Shown: positions 8,858-17,105, numbered from the stretch's first letter. The stretch: DNA of 64,000 nt from Nocardioides cynanchi (GCF_008761635.1 NZ_CP044344.1:1550001-1614000); one strand, 5' to 3'. Notes: generated by a model from the letters alone, not told the origin. Program-made: numbers and translations.

Positions 8858-9796
8858 GTGACCATTCTGCTGATCATGGGCGCTGCCCTCGTCGTGCTCG
8901 CGATCGTGCTGGTCTCGGCCGCCGTCGGCACCACCGCCTCGGGCCGGGCCGTCAGCGGCGTGGACCGCTCGGTGGCGCTGCTCCAGGCCGTCACCACCGC
9001 GCCGAAGGAGCTCACCAAGGACTACGACGAGTCCTTCGCCGACCGGGTGATGGCACCTCTGCAGGGCAAGGCCTTGCTCGTCGCGCGGAGGCTGTCGGGC
9101 AGCGACGCCGCCGAGCGGATCCGCAAGCGCCTCGACGTCGCCGGGAACCCGGTGGGCTGGACCGTCGAGCGGGTGCAGGCCGGGAAGGTGATCGGTGCGA
9201 TCGCCATGTTCCTGGTGTCCGTGGCCCTGACCGCGGCCCTCGGCACCCACTTCCCGCTCCGTGGGCTGCTGATCGTGCTGGCCACGATCGTCGGCTGGTT
9301 CGGCCCCAACCTCTACCTCTACCAGCGCGTCTACGAGCGCTCCCTGCTGATGGGCCGCTCCCTTCCGGACGCCATCGACCTGATGACCATCAGCGTGGAG
9401 TCCGGCCTCGCCTTCGACGCCGCCATCCAGCAGGTCGCCCGCAACACCACCGGCCCGCTGGCCGACGAGTTCTCCCGCGTGCTGCGCGAGATGCAGATCG
9501 GCCAGGGTCGCGCCCAGGCACTCCGTGGCCTGGCCGACCGCACGAACGTCGACGACGTCCGCAGCTTCGTGACGGCCATGGTGCAGGCCGACAGCTTCGG
9601 CATCCCGATCGCCAACGTGCTGCGCGTGCAGTCGTCCGAGATGCGGGTCAAGCGCCGCCAGCGAGCCGAGGAGAAGGCTCAGAAGGTGCCGGTGAAGATG
9701 ACCGTCCCGCTGATCTTCTGCATCCTGCCCTGCCTGTTCATCGCGGTCATGGGCCCGGCGGTGATCCACATCATGGACTCCTTCTCCGGGAGATGA
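8858..9796 (+). CDS. tadC: Tad pilus inner-membrane platform protein TadC
   Basis: 312 residues, GTG start at 8858 with GAGGTG inside the end of tadB. A T2SSF domain is visible (LPDAIDLMTISVESGLAFDAAIQQVARN, TNVDDVRSFVTAMVQADSFGIPIANVLRVQ), flanked by membrane helices including a C-terminal one (MTVPLIFCILPCLFIAVMGPAVIHI). It follows TadB by one base and precedes the histidine kinase by nine, so the sensor gene appears to belong to the same transcription unit as the pilus machine. Confidence 0.92.
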   Translation: MTILLIMGAALVVLAIVLVSAAVGTTASGRAVSGVDRSVALLQAVTTAPKELTKDYDESFADRVMAPLQGKALLVARRLSGSDAAERIRKRLDVAGNPVGWTVERVQAGKVIGAIAMFLVSVALTAALGTHFPLRGLLIVLATIVGWFGPNLYLYQRVYERSLLMGRSLPDAIDLMTISVESGLAFDAAIQQVARNTTGPLADEFSRVLREMQIGQGRAQALRGLADRTNVDDVRSFVTAMVQADSFGIPIANVLRVQSSEMRVKRRQRAEEKAQKVPVKMTVPLIFCILPCLFIAVMGPAVIHIMDSFSGR

Positions 9797-9805
9797 CCCA
9801 CGACG

Positions 9806-11401
9806 ATGATCTGGGGTAGCCCTCGCCGGCAGTACACCTGGCTCGCCATTGGGGCGCGGGCCTTCGCGCTGCTGACTCTGGCGATGCCGATCATCGTCCA
9901 GCACAGCCAGCTGATGCTGCTGGCGCTGGTGGCGATGGGCAGCATCTGGGCCGCCGTGACGGCCGGCGAGCTGCTCGAGATCCCGGTCGTCGCGCTGTTC
10001 GTGCTCGACGCCGCTCTGATCGGCTCGGTCGTCGGGCTGTCGTCCCACAACCACACCGCCGTGATCGGGGCCCTCGCGGTGCCGCCGTTCACCGCCGGCC
10101 TGCAGCGCGGCACGCGGGGCGTGGCACTGTCCATGTCGGCCCAGCTCGCGTCGTACGTCGTCGTCAGCACCTTGACCCAGGGCCGGCCCGGGACGGACCA
10201 GGCGGGGGCGACGTTCACCTGGACGATCACCGGGCTGGGGCTCGGGCTGATCGCGAGCTTCGTCCGCGCCAACTTCCTCGACGGCAACGACCCGCAGCGC
10301 GCCTACCGCGACGCCCAGTCCCTGATCCGGGAGCTGATCGGACTGTCCGGCCGCCTCAGCTCGGGCCTGGACCCGGTCGCCCTGGGCGGGCAGATCGAGA
10401 GCGCCGTCCGCGACGAGCTCCCGGTCGCGGCGCTGACCGTGCACATCCCTCGCGGCGAGGTGCTGACCCCGCTGGTCGGTGACACCACGACGTCGACGCC
10501 CGACCTGGTCGTCAGCGAGGCGCTGGCCCAGGAGTGCCTGGCGACCGGCAACGTCCGGGTCTCGGGCCACTCCTTCGCCTTCCCCCTCAACAGTGGGAGC
10601 GGGCCCGCCGCGGTGGTCTCCGGCGTCCTGGCCCCCGGCCTCGACCCCGACGTGATGGACCTCCCACGCCGCCTGTCCGCACTGGACCGCAAGCTGAGCC
10701 CGGCCACGGTCCGGCTCGACACCGCCGTCCTGTTCCTGGCCTTCCGCGACTCCGCAACGGTCGAGGAACGACGCCGGCTCGCCCGCGAGATGCACGACGG
10801 CGTGGCCCAGGAGATCGCCTCGCTCGGCTACTTCGTCGACACCCTCGTGCAGCAGGAGCCGGAGGACTCGGCCCGGCACCGTCAGCTGACCATGCTCCGC
10901 GAGCGCCTGACGATGGTGGTCGGGGAGGTACGCCGCTCGGTGCAGACCCTGCGCACCTCGATCGGCGAGAACGACTCCCTCGGTACGGCGATCGGCTCCC
11001 TGGCCCGGCACCTCAGCGCCAGCAGCGGCATCCCGATCCACGTCACCCTCGACGAGCAGACCACACGCCTGCGGTCGGAGGTCGAGAGCGAGCTGCTCCG
11101 GATCGCGCAGGAGGCGATGACCAACGCCGTCCGCCACTCCGGTGCCGCCACCATCGACGTGCTCTGCCGGGTCGCACCCCCGAGCGCGGAGATCGTCGTC
11201 AGCGACGACGGCAACGGGCTCGGCACCGGCCGCGACGACTCCCACGGCATGGAGATCATGCGCGAGCGGGCCACCTTGATCGGTGCGTTGCTCGACGTCG
11301 ACGACCGGGCACCGCGCGGGACCACCGTCGCCGTACGTCTCAGCTCCAACGGCGTGTCGGCAACCGAACCCTCCACCCGACCCGACACCCTGACCGCATG
11401 A
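9806..11401 (+). CDS. Membrane sensor histidine kinase (HisKA_3/NarL-type)
   Basis: 531 residues. The first 160 residues are five or so membrane helices with short loops, a possible membrane-embedded sensor. A GAF-like linker follows (about 190-310). The dimerization/phosphorylation domain has REMHDGVAQE with the phosphorylated His at 330, the HisKA_3 pattern, then an HATPase_c domain with N box EAMTNAVRHSG and G1 box DDGNGLG. It would autophosphorylate and pass phosphate to the response regulator encoded next door (ATGA overlap at 11398). Its place between tadC and the flp genes suggests it controls pilin expression; the signal is unknown. Confidence 0.9.
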   Translation: MIWGSPRRQYTWLAIGARAFALLTLAMPIIVQHSQLMLLALVAMGSIWAAVTAGELLEIPVVALFVLDAALIGSVVGLSSHNHTAVIGALAVPPFTAGLQRGTRGVALSMSAQLASYVVVSTLTQGRPGTDQAGATFTWTITGLGLGLIASFVRANFLDGNDPQRAYRDAQSLIRELIGLSGRLSSGLDPVALGGQIESAVRDELPVAALTVHIPRGEVLTPLVGDTTTSTPDLVVSEALAQECLATGNVRVSGHSFAFPLNSGSGPAAVVSGVLAPGLDPDVMDLPRRLSALDRKLSPATVRLDTAVLFLAFRDSATVEERRRLAREMHDGVAQEIASLGYFVDTLVQQEPEDSARHRQLTMLRERLTMVVGEVRRSVQTLRTSIGENDSLGTAIGSLARHLSASSGIPIHVTLDEQTTRLRSEVESELLRIAQEAMTNAVRHSGAATIDVLCRVAPPSAEIVVSDDGNGLGTGRDDSHGMEIMRERATLIGALLDVDDRAPRGTTVAVRLSSNGVSATEPSTRPDTLTA

Positions 11402-12063
11402 GCAACGCCGAGCTGCCGAGCGCCCTGCGGGTGCTGATCGTCGACGACCACGACCTGATCCGCGAGGGACTGGTCGGCGCGTTCGCCCGCGAGGAGGGCA
11501 CCGACGTGATCGGCGCCGTGGGCACGGTGGCCGACGCTGTCGCGATCTACCACGACCAACATCCAGACGTCGTCGTCACCGACCTGCAGCTGCAGGACGG
11601 CACCGGCCTGGACATCATCCGCACCATCCGCCAGACCGACGAGAAGGCCGGCCTCGTGGTGGTGACCATGCACTCCGGCGACGACCAGATCTTCGCGGCC
11701 ATGGAGGCCGGTGCCTCCGCCTTCGTCGGCAAGGACGCCCCCTCGACCGAGGTGGTGCGGGCCGCCCGTCACGCCGCGGTCTCGCCGCGCTCCTTCCTCT
11801 GCACCGGGCTCGCGGGCGCGATGATGCGCCGGATGAACGCCGAGTCGACCAGGCTCTCGAGCCGCGAGCACGACGTGCTGCTGCTGCTCGCGGACGGCGC
11901 CAACGCCGCCGCCATCGGCCAGCAGCTCTACATGAGCGAGTCCACGGTGAAGTCGCACATCGCCCGGATCTACCAGAAGTTGGGCGCGAACAACCGCGCC
12001 CAGGCGCTGGTCACGGCCATGCGGATCGGGCTCCTCTCCAGCGTGCAGCGCCGCGAGTCCTGA
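11398..12063 (+). CDS. NarL/FixJ-type response regulator
   Basis: 221 residues. Receiver domain at 10-130 with VDDHD, phospho-acceptor Asp 62 (VVVTDLQLQDG), Thr 90 and Lys 112. A LuxR-type helix-turn-helix occupies about 153-205 (LSSREHDVLLLLADG, SESTVKSHIARIYQKLGANN). Start overlaps the kinase stop by four bases, so the pair is cotranslated. It would bind DNA when phosphorylated. The first of three pilin genes begins 201 bases downstream, making their promoters natural targets, which is inference. Confidence 0.92.
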   Translation: MSNAELPSALRVLIVDDHDLIREGLVGAFAREEGTDVIGAVGTVADAVAIYHDQHPDVVVTDLQLQDGTGLDIIRTIRQTDEKAGLVVVTMHSGDDQIFAAMEAGASAFVGKDAPSTEVVRAARHAAVSPRSFLCTGLAGAMMRRMNAESTRLSSREHDVLLLLADGANAAAIGQQLYMSESTVKSHIARIYQKLGANNRAQALVTAMRIGLLSSVQRRES

Positions 12064-12214
12064 CAGCACAACACCGGCCCGCCTGAAGGCGTTTTGCCAC
12101 ATCTGGTCCCACTTCGCTCGCAGGAATGGTCCCAACGGACTACGCAGCGGGGTGCGAACGCCGGATGTCCGGCCCCCGTGGATTCGACATCATTGTCGAC
12201 GGAGGCCTCCGGCC

Positions 12215-12242
12215 TTCTCGGCTCTCAAACGCCAGATACAAT
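12215..12242 (+). promoter_or_regulatory. Candidate promoter of first Flp pilin gene
   Basis: TACAAT at 12237-12242 is a good -10 box in otherwise GC-rich DNA. TTCTCG at 12215-12220 lies 16 bases upstream as a weak -35. A TAGGAG ribosome site (12251-12256) and the pilin ATG (12265) follow. The 200-base gap after the response regulator also contains GTCCCAACGGA (12129-12139), repeated before the third pilin gene. Confidence 0.45.
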
Positions 12243-12264
12243 TCACACTGTAGGAGAAACGAAA

Positions 12265-12471
12265 ATGCTGGACTACCTCCGCATCATGCTCAACGCCCGT
12301 ATGGCCAAGATGGACGAGCGCGGCGCCTCTGCCGTCGAGTACGGCCTGCTGATCGCCGGCATCGCCGCCCTCATCGTCGTCATCGTGTTCGCCTTCGGTG
12401 GCGTCCTCAGCAACATCTTCAAGAACACCTGCAACAAGGTCGGCTCCGGCGCCAGCGCCGGCACCTGCTGA
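12265..12471 (+). CDS. flp: Flp family type IVb pilin, copy 1
   Basis: 68 residues, ATG at 12265 with TAGGAG upstream. The leader ends in KMDERG; prepilin peptidase would cut after Gly 20, leaving a 48-residue mature pilin starting ASAVEYGLLIAG with the Glu at +5 that aligns subunits. The hydrophobic spine (IAALIVVIVFAFGG) is followed by a short tail with two Cys (55 and the last residue 68), which could form a disulfide loop outside the cell. The mature part differs from copy 2 at a single residue (Lys versus Gln at 53). No prepilin peptidase gene is in the window. Confidence 0.95.
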   Translation: MLDYLRIMLNARMAKMDERGASAVEYGLLIAGIAALIVVIVFAFGGVLSNIFKNTCNKVGSGASAGTC

Positions 12472-12494
12472 CCACAGCACAGCAGCTGTTCAGC

Positions 12495-12530
12495 GGCGAT
12501 GGCCGCGGGGGAAACCCCGCGGCCATCGCC
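12495..12530 (+). terminator. Hairpin terminator after pilin copy 1
   Basis: A perfect 16-base stem (12495-12510 with 12515-12530) closes a GAAA tetraloop 23 bases after the pilin stop. Only a weak T run follows, as is usual in high-GC actinobacteria. It may also protect the 3' end of the abundant pilin mRNA. Confidence 0.85.
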
Positions 12531-12573
12531 CATTTCTGCCTGCCGGACCCAGGTCCGGGAGCCGGAATCTGAG

Positions 12574-12604
12574 CCGATCGGACTATGCCGGGTAGTCCGG
12601 TCGG
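12574..12604. repeat. Inverted repeat upstream of pilin copy 2
   Basis: CCGATCGGACTA (12574-12585) pairs with TAGTCCGGTCGG (12593-12604), twelve pairs with one G-T, around a 7-base loop. It lies 44 bases after the terminator of copy 1 and 128 bases before the copy 2 start. It could be a regulator site or an RNA hairpin; I cannot tell which. Confidence 0.5.
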
Positions 12605-12732
12605 ACCCCAAGGTTCGACGCGAGTGACTCATCCGGCCGCCCTGGCCGGTGCGGGATCCTGTGATACGAGGGGGCCCTTGCCCCGTCTGTGCTCGGGGGC
12701 ACACAGATGCTTCAGACCCTGGGAGTTCGACA

Positions 12733-12939
12733 ATGCTTGATTACCTTCGGATCATCCTCAACGGCCGGATGGCCAAGATGGACGAGCGCGGCGCCTCTGC
12801 CGTGGAGTACGGCCTGCTGATCGCCGGCATCGCCGCCCTCATCGTCGTCATCGTGTTCGCCTTCGGGGGCGTCCTGAGCAACATCTTCCAGAACACCTGC
12901 AACAAGGTCGGCTCCGGCGCCAGCGCCGGCACCTGCTGA
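12733..12939 (+). CDS. flp: Flp family type IVb pilin, copy 2
   Basis: 68 residues, ATG at 12733, with GGGAG (12721-12725) as the likely ribosome site. The leader is MLDYLRIILNGRMAKMDERG; the cut after Gly 20 gives a mature pilin that is the same as copy 1 except for Gln instead of Lys at 53. Both Cys are kept. The near identity at protein level, with different flanking DNA and separate hairpins, indicates a recent duplication kept under selection, or gene conversion, giving extra dosage or independent control of the major pilin. Confidence 0.95.
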   Translation: MLDYLRIILNGRMAKMDERGASAVEYGLLIAGIAALIVVIVFAFGGVLSNIFQNTCNKVGSGASAGTC

Positions 12940-12954
12940 CCCAGCCCGCCATGG

Positions 12955-12981
12955 TGGCCGCGGATCCTGGGTCCGCGGCCA
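12955..12981 (+). terminator. Hairpin terminator after pilin copy 2
   Basis: TGGCCGCGGA (12955-12964) pairs perfectly with TCCGCGGCCA (12972-12981) around a 7-base loop, 15 bases after the stop codon. As with the other two pilin genes, each unit ends in its own hairpin. Confidence 0.8.
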
Positions 12982-13119
12982 CAGGCATTCCCAGGGTCGG
13001 GTGTGCGGCCTAGTCCCAACGGATCAGATGCATTGGATCGTTCGCCCGATCCGCCCAGGCCCACTCGTCCCCGACAATCGATCCACAGGCAGTGCGTCAC
13101 CACCACGAGGAGTCCTCCG

Positions 13120-13329
13120 ATGCTCGACCACCTGAAGCTCCTGTTCCTCACCCGTGCGACCCGGCTCACCGAGCGCGGCGCATCGGCCGTCGAGTACGCG
13201 CTCCTGATCGCCGGCATCGCCGCCCTGATCGTCGTCATGGTCTACGCCTTCGGTGGGATGGTCGGCACCCTGTTCTCGAACACCTGCAACAGCCTCGGCT
13301 CGAAAGCCGGGTCCGCCGGCACCTGCTGA
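13120..13329 (+). CDS. flp: Flp family type IVb pilin, divergent copy 3
   Basis: 69 residues, ATG at 13120, preceded by GAGGAG (13107-13112). The leader MLDHLKLLFLTRATRLTERG is clearly different from copies 1 and 2, but the processing site (ERG before ASAVEYALLIAG) and the two-Cys tail (NTCNSLG..., final GTC) are kept. It may be a minor pilin or a pilin used under other conditions. Its own upstream region carries GTCCCAACGGA (13013-13023), also found before copy 1. Confidence 0.94.
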   Translation: MLDHLKLLFLTRATRLTERGASAVEYALLIAGIAALIVVMVYAFGGMVGTLFSNTCNSLGSKAGSAGTC

Positions 13330-13350
13330 GCTCGGTCTCGCCCAACGGGG

Positions 13351-13384
13351 GTTGGCCGTGGCTCCTTCGGGAGCCACGGCCAAC
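13351..13384. terminator. Bidirectional hairpin terminator (pilin 3 / M48 peptidase)
   Basis: A perfect 15-base stem (13351-13365 with 13370-13384) closes a TTCG tetraloop. It lies between the convergent pilin 3 and metallopeptidase genes, 21 bases after one stop and 7 bases from the other, so it can serve both. Confidence 0.85.
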
Positions 13385-13391
13385 GGGCATT

Positions 13392-14645
13392 TCAGGGGGC
13401 GTTGGCCACCGCGGCGCGCTCGATCACGTGGCCGACCTGGCGGGCGATGGCGATCCGCTCCAGGGTCGTCGGGTGTGAGCCGAACCAGAACTGGGACCAG
13501 GCCGGTGGGTCGTCGCTGAGCGAGTGCAGGGCCAGCTGCTTCTGCATGGTCACGAAGGCACTGGTGTCGCGGGTCGCCTCGAGACCGCCGACGTCGGCGC
13601 GGGTCTCGATCAGCCGGCTGAGACCGTTGTTCACCGGGCTCGACAGCAGCGTCCCCACCGCCAGCAGGGCCAGCAGCAGGGGCACCACCGTGGGCTCGGC
13701 CAGGGCGCCGGGCCGGCGTCGTACGACGTGGAGCGCCAGACCCAGCAGCCCGACCCCGCCGAGCGTGCCGAGCGCCGCCAGCACCGAGCCGGTCAGGACA
13801 TCGTCGTGACGTGCGTGGGTGAGCTCGTGGCCGACCACGGCCAGGATCTGCCGCCGCGGGAGGTCGTGGACGACCGTGTCGTACAGGACCACCCGGCGGG
13901 TGCTGCCGTAGCCCGAGACGTAGGCGTTGAGGGTCGTCGTACGACGCGAGGCGTCGGCGACGAGCACGTCGTCGAGGTGCACGTGCTCGGTGGCGGCCAG
14001 CTGGAGGATCTGGGTGCGCAGGGGGCCGTCCGGGAGCGAGGTGAAGTGGTTGAACGCCGGCTCCACGAGCACGGGGTAGACGAAGGACCCGAGCATCACC
14101 AGGCCACCCAGGGCCACCCCCGCCACCGCCGGCCAGGCCCGGGACCAGCGCCGCGCACAACCGACGAGGACCACCACCGTGAGCCCGGAGATCACCCACG
14201 AGAGCAGCAGCGACTTCACCTGGTCGACGGCCCACGGCGACCAGGCCTCGGTGGTCAGACCGTAGCCCAGCGCCCGGTGGTGCCCGACGATCGCGAAGGG
14301 CAGGGTCACCAGCCGTCCGACCACCGCGAGCAGGAGCACCGCGAGCAGCACCCGGACCCACCACCAGCCCCGCAGGCGCCCGGCCAGCCGGGCACCGAGT
14401 GAGGTGAACCCGAGCACGCAGGTCACCGCCAGGGAGACCGCGAGGGAGGCCCAGGCGAGATGCCGGGCCGGGTCGGTGTAGGCGTTCGCGCGGGCGATCT
14501 GGGCGGCGTCGAAGACCGACGAGGCCGACGCGGGGGCAGGGGTGCCACCGGGGACCGGATGCCACGGGATGCGCCAAGCAGCGACGACCACGAACGCGAT
14601 CGCGCCCACCAGCAGCGTGACCAGGCTCCAGCGACGCTCACTCAC
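13392..14645 (-). CDS. M48 family membrane metallopeptidase (HtpX/Ste24-like)
   Basis: 417 residues from a GTG at 14645 that overlaps the upstream stop by four bases. Several membrane helices precede the catalytic HELTH (273-277) zinc site, followed by two more helices and RLIETRADVGGLEATRD, which supplies the third ligand Glu. The C-terminal FWFGSHPTTLERIAIA is the conserved end of Ste24/CAAX-protease-like M48 enzymes. Such peptidases cut membrane or lipidated proteins at the inner face of the membrane. It is coupled to a second membrane-anchored zinc peptidase gene, so they may share substrates or a stress role. Confidence 0.92.
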   Translation of the reverse strand: MSERRWSLVTLLVGAIAFVVVAAWRIPWHPVPGGTPAPASASSVFDAAQIARANAYTDPARHLAWASLAVSLAVTCVLGFTSLGARLAGRLRGWWWVRVLLAVLLLAVVGRLVTLPFAIVGHHRALGYGLTTEAWSPWAVDQVKSLLLSWVISGLTVVVLVGCARRWSRAWPAVAGVALGGLVMLGSFVYPVLVEPAFNHFTSLPDGPLRTQILQLAATEHVHLDDVLVADASRRTTTLNAYVSGYGSTRRVVLYDTVVHDLPRRQILAVVGHELTHARHDDVLTGSVLAALGTLGGVGLLGLALHVVRRRPGALAEPTVVPLLLALLAVGTLLSSPVNNGLSRLIETRADVGGLEATRDTSAFVTMQKQLALHSLSDDPPAWSQFWFGSHPTTLERIAIARQVGHVIERAAVANAP

Positions 14646-15844
14646 GCCGGCAAGTGTGACAGGACGGTCCGCCACCGGGCGGTCAGCGCAGCGAGGCCGA
14701 ACCCGAAGTGGTGCCGCAGCTCCGGGCCCAGCGGCCGGCCCGCGTCCACCGCCCGGTAGAAGCTCACCAGCGCGTCGGGACCGCCGAGACGGGCCAGCAG
14801 GCGGCAGGCCAGCCAGGCGCTCTCGTAGCGAGCCTCCAGGTGTGAGGCACCGGCGGCGAACTCCGCCTGGCCGGGCAGCCGGGCCGGGGGGCCCTGCCGG
14901 TGCACCAGCGAGGCGATCCGGGACGCCGTGGTCGCCAGCGGGAGGCGCTGGGCGCGCAGCGCGACGTAGTCGGCGAACCCCTCGACCAGCCAGATCGGGG
15001 CCGGACTCGTGGCGGCACCGGTCGCCACGTGCGTCGCCTCGTGGGTCACCACGACCTGCGCCCCGTGAGGCTTCAGGGGCCCGAACACGGCCGGGTTCAC
15101 GAAGACGTGCACCGGCGCGGAACGCGAGCGCGACCCGTTCACCGTCGTGGTCACGGCCGCGATCGAGTCGTACTGACCGGGGTGGGCGTCCAGGGCCTGC
15201 TCCAGCCCCTGCTGCGTCGCCGGCACCTCGAGCACCAGCCCACCCGTCCAGTGCTGCAGGACCGCCCTGACCTGGGGTACGGCGGTGCGGGCCAGGCCGG
15301 CGAACCGGTCGGCCTCGCGGTGGCTGCCCTGGACCAGCACGAGGCTGGAGGCGGTACGCCGTACCTGGAGCGGGCCGGTCAGCCACAGCGGCGTCCGCCG
15401 CCCTCCCCCGCCGACACCCGCGATCCCCAGACGGCCGTCGTGCTCGGCGAAGCGGAACCGCACCTGCACCTGCTCGGGCCGCCGGTCGAAGCCGGCGAAG
15501 CGCCACGCGGCCTGCACGTCGGCGGCGAAGCCACCGCCCGCCGAGACTCCCCCGACCTCGTCGACGTAGCGCAGGGACAGCCCCGACACGTGCAGGCGCG
15601 TGCCGTTGCGGACCACGCCCCGCAACGACCGGCGAGCCGCGGCGGAGGACGCGAGCCGCGCGGCCGCGGCGGGCCGGTCACGGCGTACGGCGTCGGTGAG
15701 GTCGTGCAGGAGCAGCGCAGCCCGGGCCGGTGAGGCCTGTGGCGCGGTCGGTCCGCTGAGAGGTGCGTGATAGGTGGGCGTGCGCAGGGTGAGCCAGGCG
15801 GTCGCCCCGACCACCAGGGCCAGGAACGTCGCGAGGCCGACCAC
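14642..15844 (-). CDS. Membrane-anchored gluzincin-type peptidase (HEATH motif)
   Basis: 400 residues from GTG 15844. One N-terminal membrane segment (GLATFLALVVGATAWL), about 170 residues of unassigned beta-rich sequence, then a peptidase core with THEATH (HExxH at 268-272) and LVEGFADY 16 residues later, where Glu 288 is the likely third zinc ligand. This is the gluzincin/peptidase MA-like pattern. The catalytic part would face outside. No ribosome site precedes 15844 and the frame stays open upstream with several Arg residues (SRAGRPRRW), so a non-standard upstream start is possible. Substrate unknown. Confidence 0.8.
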   Translation of the reverse strand: MVGLATFLALVVGATAWLTLRTPTYHAPLSGPTAPQASPARAALLLHDLTDAVRRDRPAAAARLASSAAARRSLRGVVRNGTRLHVSGLSLRYVDEVGGVSAGGGFAADVQAAWRFAGFDRRPEQVQVRFRFAEHDGRLGIAGVGGGGRRTPLWLTGPLQVRRTASSLVLVQGSHREADRFAGLARTAVPQVRAVLQHWTGGLVLEVPATQQGLEQALDAHPGQYDSIAAVTTTVNGSRSRSAPVHVFVNPAVFGPLKPHGAQVVVTHEATHVATGAATSPAPIWLVEGFADYVALRAQRLPLATTASRIASLVHRQGPPARLPGQAEFAAGASHLEARYESAWLACRLLARLGGPDALVSFYRAVDAGRPLGPELRHHFGFGLAALTARWRTVLSHLPA

Positions 15845-15917
15845 CCACCGACGGGGGCGGCCGGCCCGGCTCAGCGACCTGAGAGACGACCAGCGACGAG
15901 AGCCGTCGCGCCCGGGG

Positions 15918-16913
15918 TCAGCCAGGGCGCACGGCGCCGACGAACGGCATCGAGTAGAGCGGAACGACCCGGATCCCCGCCGAGGGGTTCTCGGCGTTCA
16001 CGATCATGCCGTTGCCGATGTACATGCCCACGTGCTGGCTCGGGCTGTAGTAGAAGACCAGGTCACCGGGCTGGAGCTGGCTCGGGGACACGTGCGTGCC
16101 CTCGCTCCACTGCACACCCGAGGAGTGCGCCAGCGCGACGCCGGCGGCCCCCCACGCGGCCATGGTCAGCCCGGAGCAGTCGTACGCGCTCGGTCCGGCC
16201 GCGCCGTACACGTAGGCCTTGCCGACCTGCGCCAGGGCGAAGTGGACCGCCACCGCCGCTCGGCCGGAGGCGGGGACCGCCGACATCGGGACCCGCACGC
16301 TGCTGCTGCGCGAGGCCTCGAGCATCCGGTTGCGCTCGGCGGTCTTCAGCTTGTCGAGCACGCCCTTGGCCGCCGCCAGCTGACGGGCGATCGTGGCCTT
16401 GTCCTGGGCAGCCTGCTGCTCGAGATCCGCGACCTTGGCGAGCTGGGCGCTGGTGGCGTCCTGGCGGATGCTCAGCGCCTTCGCCTGCGTCAGGTAGGAG
16501 GAGTACTGGTTGGCCTGCATCGAGTTGAAGGCCGACATCGTGGTCAGCTTAGAGACGAACGCCGTGGGGTCGCTGGAGACGACGGCCTGGCCGACGTCGG
16601 ACAGCGAGTCGCCTTCGTACTGGCTCACGATGGAGTCGGCGACGAGCCGGCGGGCCTGCTCGGTGCGGTGCTGCTGGCGGGCCTGGTCCTGGCGGAGGGC
16701 CTGGACGGCGCCGCGCATCTGCTTCAGCTGCACGTGGACCTGGTTGTAGTGCTCGGAAGCCTGCTCGGCGGCGCGGTAGAGCCGGTCGACCTGGTTCTGC
16801 ACATCGGTGATGGAGGGCTTGGCCTGGGCTGATCCCGAAGGGACCATGCCGACCGTGGCGGTGATGGCCGCGGTGGCGATGAGTGTGACGAGGCTTTTCC
16901 GGCCGTTGAGCAC
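15918..16913 (-). CDS. Secreted NlpC/P60 peptidoglycan hydrolase with coiled coil
   Basis: 331 residues. I choose GTG 16913 over ATG 16979 because the latter falls inside the riboswitch, and the protein then opens directly with a signal peptide (VLNGRKSLVTLIATAAITAT, cut near SAQA). Residues 35-200 are a long coiled coil (Q/E/A-rich heptads), as in RipA/P60-type hydrolases. The C-terminal NlpC/P60 domain has YDCSGL with catalytic Cys 246 and His 294 in QHVGMY. It would cut stem peptides during growth or division. Expression is set by the upstream promoter, a possible MtrA-type box and the c-di-AMP riboswitch. Confidence 0.93.
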   Translation of the reverse strand: MLNGRKSLVTLIATAAITATVGMVPSGSAQAKPSITDVQNQVDRLYRAAEQASEHYNQVHVQLKQMRGAVQALRQDQARQQHRTEQARRLVADSIVSQYEGDSLSDVGQAVVSSDPTAFVSKLTTMSAFNSMQANQYSSYLTQAKALSIRQDATSAQLAKVADLEQQAAQDKATIARQLAAAKGVLDKLKTAERNRMLEASRSSSVRVPMSAVPASGRAAVAVHFALAQVGKAYVYGAAGPSAYDCSGLTMAAWGAAGVALAHSSGVQWSEGTHVSPSQLQPGDLVFYYSPSQHVGMYIGNGMIVNAENPSAGIRVVPLYSMPFVGAVRPG

Positions 16914-16937
16914 GAGCGGAAGGTCTCCCTTGCTGTG

Positions 16938-17105
16938 TCGTACGCCTACCAGGTGAGCTGACGGATTCGGGCACGACATGCCCTACCCCACCTCCACGCC
17001 GAGCACTTGCGTGCCCGCCGCCTTGATGAGGATTCACCCCAGAGTGGTGGTTCCCCGGCTCTTCGTCGTGACCCCGAGCTGGTCACGCCTCAGACTCGGC
17101 GCGAC
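16938..17105 (-). ncRNA. c-di-AMP riboswitch (ydaO-yuaA class)
   Basis: On the minus strand this leader carries the conserved landmarks of the ydaO family in order: GGGGAACCA (17056 down to 17048), GGGGTGAATCC (17040-17030), then CCGTCAGCT (16964-16956) and GGTAGGCG (16950-16943). It ends about 25 bases before the GTG start of the NlpC/P60 gene, with AAGGGAG just after it. In the known family, c-di-AMP binding turns expression off, and actinobacterial cell-wall hydrolases are the usual targets. No obvious terminator follows, so control of translation or a weak hairpin is possible. Confidence 0.93.

Noticed and set aside
16914..16979. N-terminal extension of the NlpC/P60 protein to ATG 16979
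   Set aside because: The extra 22 codons overlap the conserved 3' part of the c-di-AMP aptamer, and the signal peptide begins at GTG 16913.
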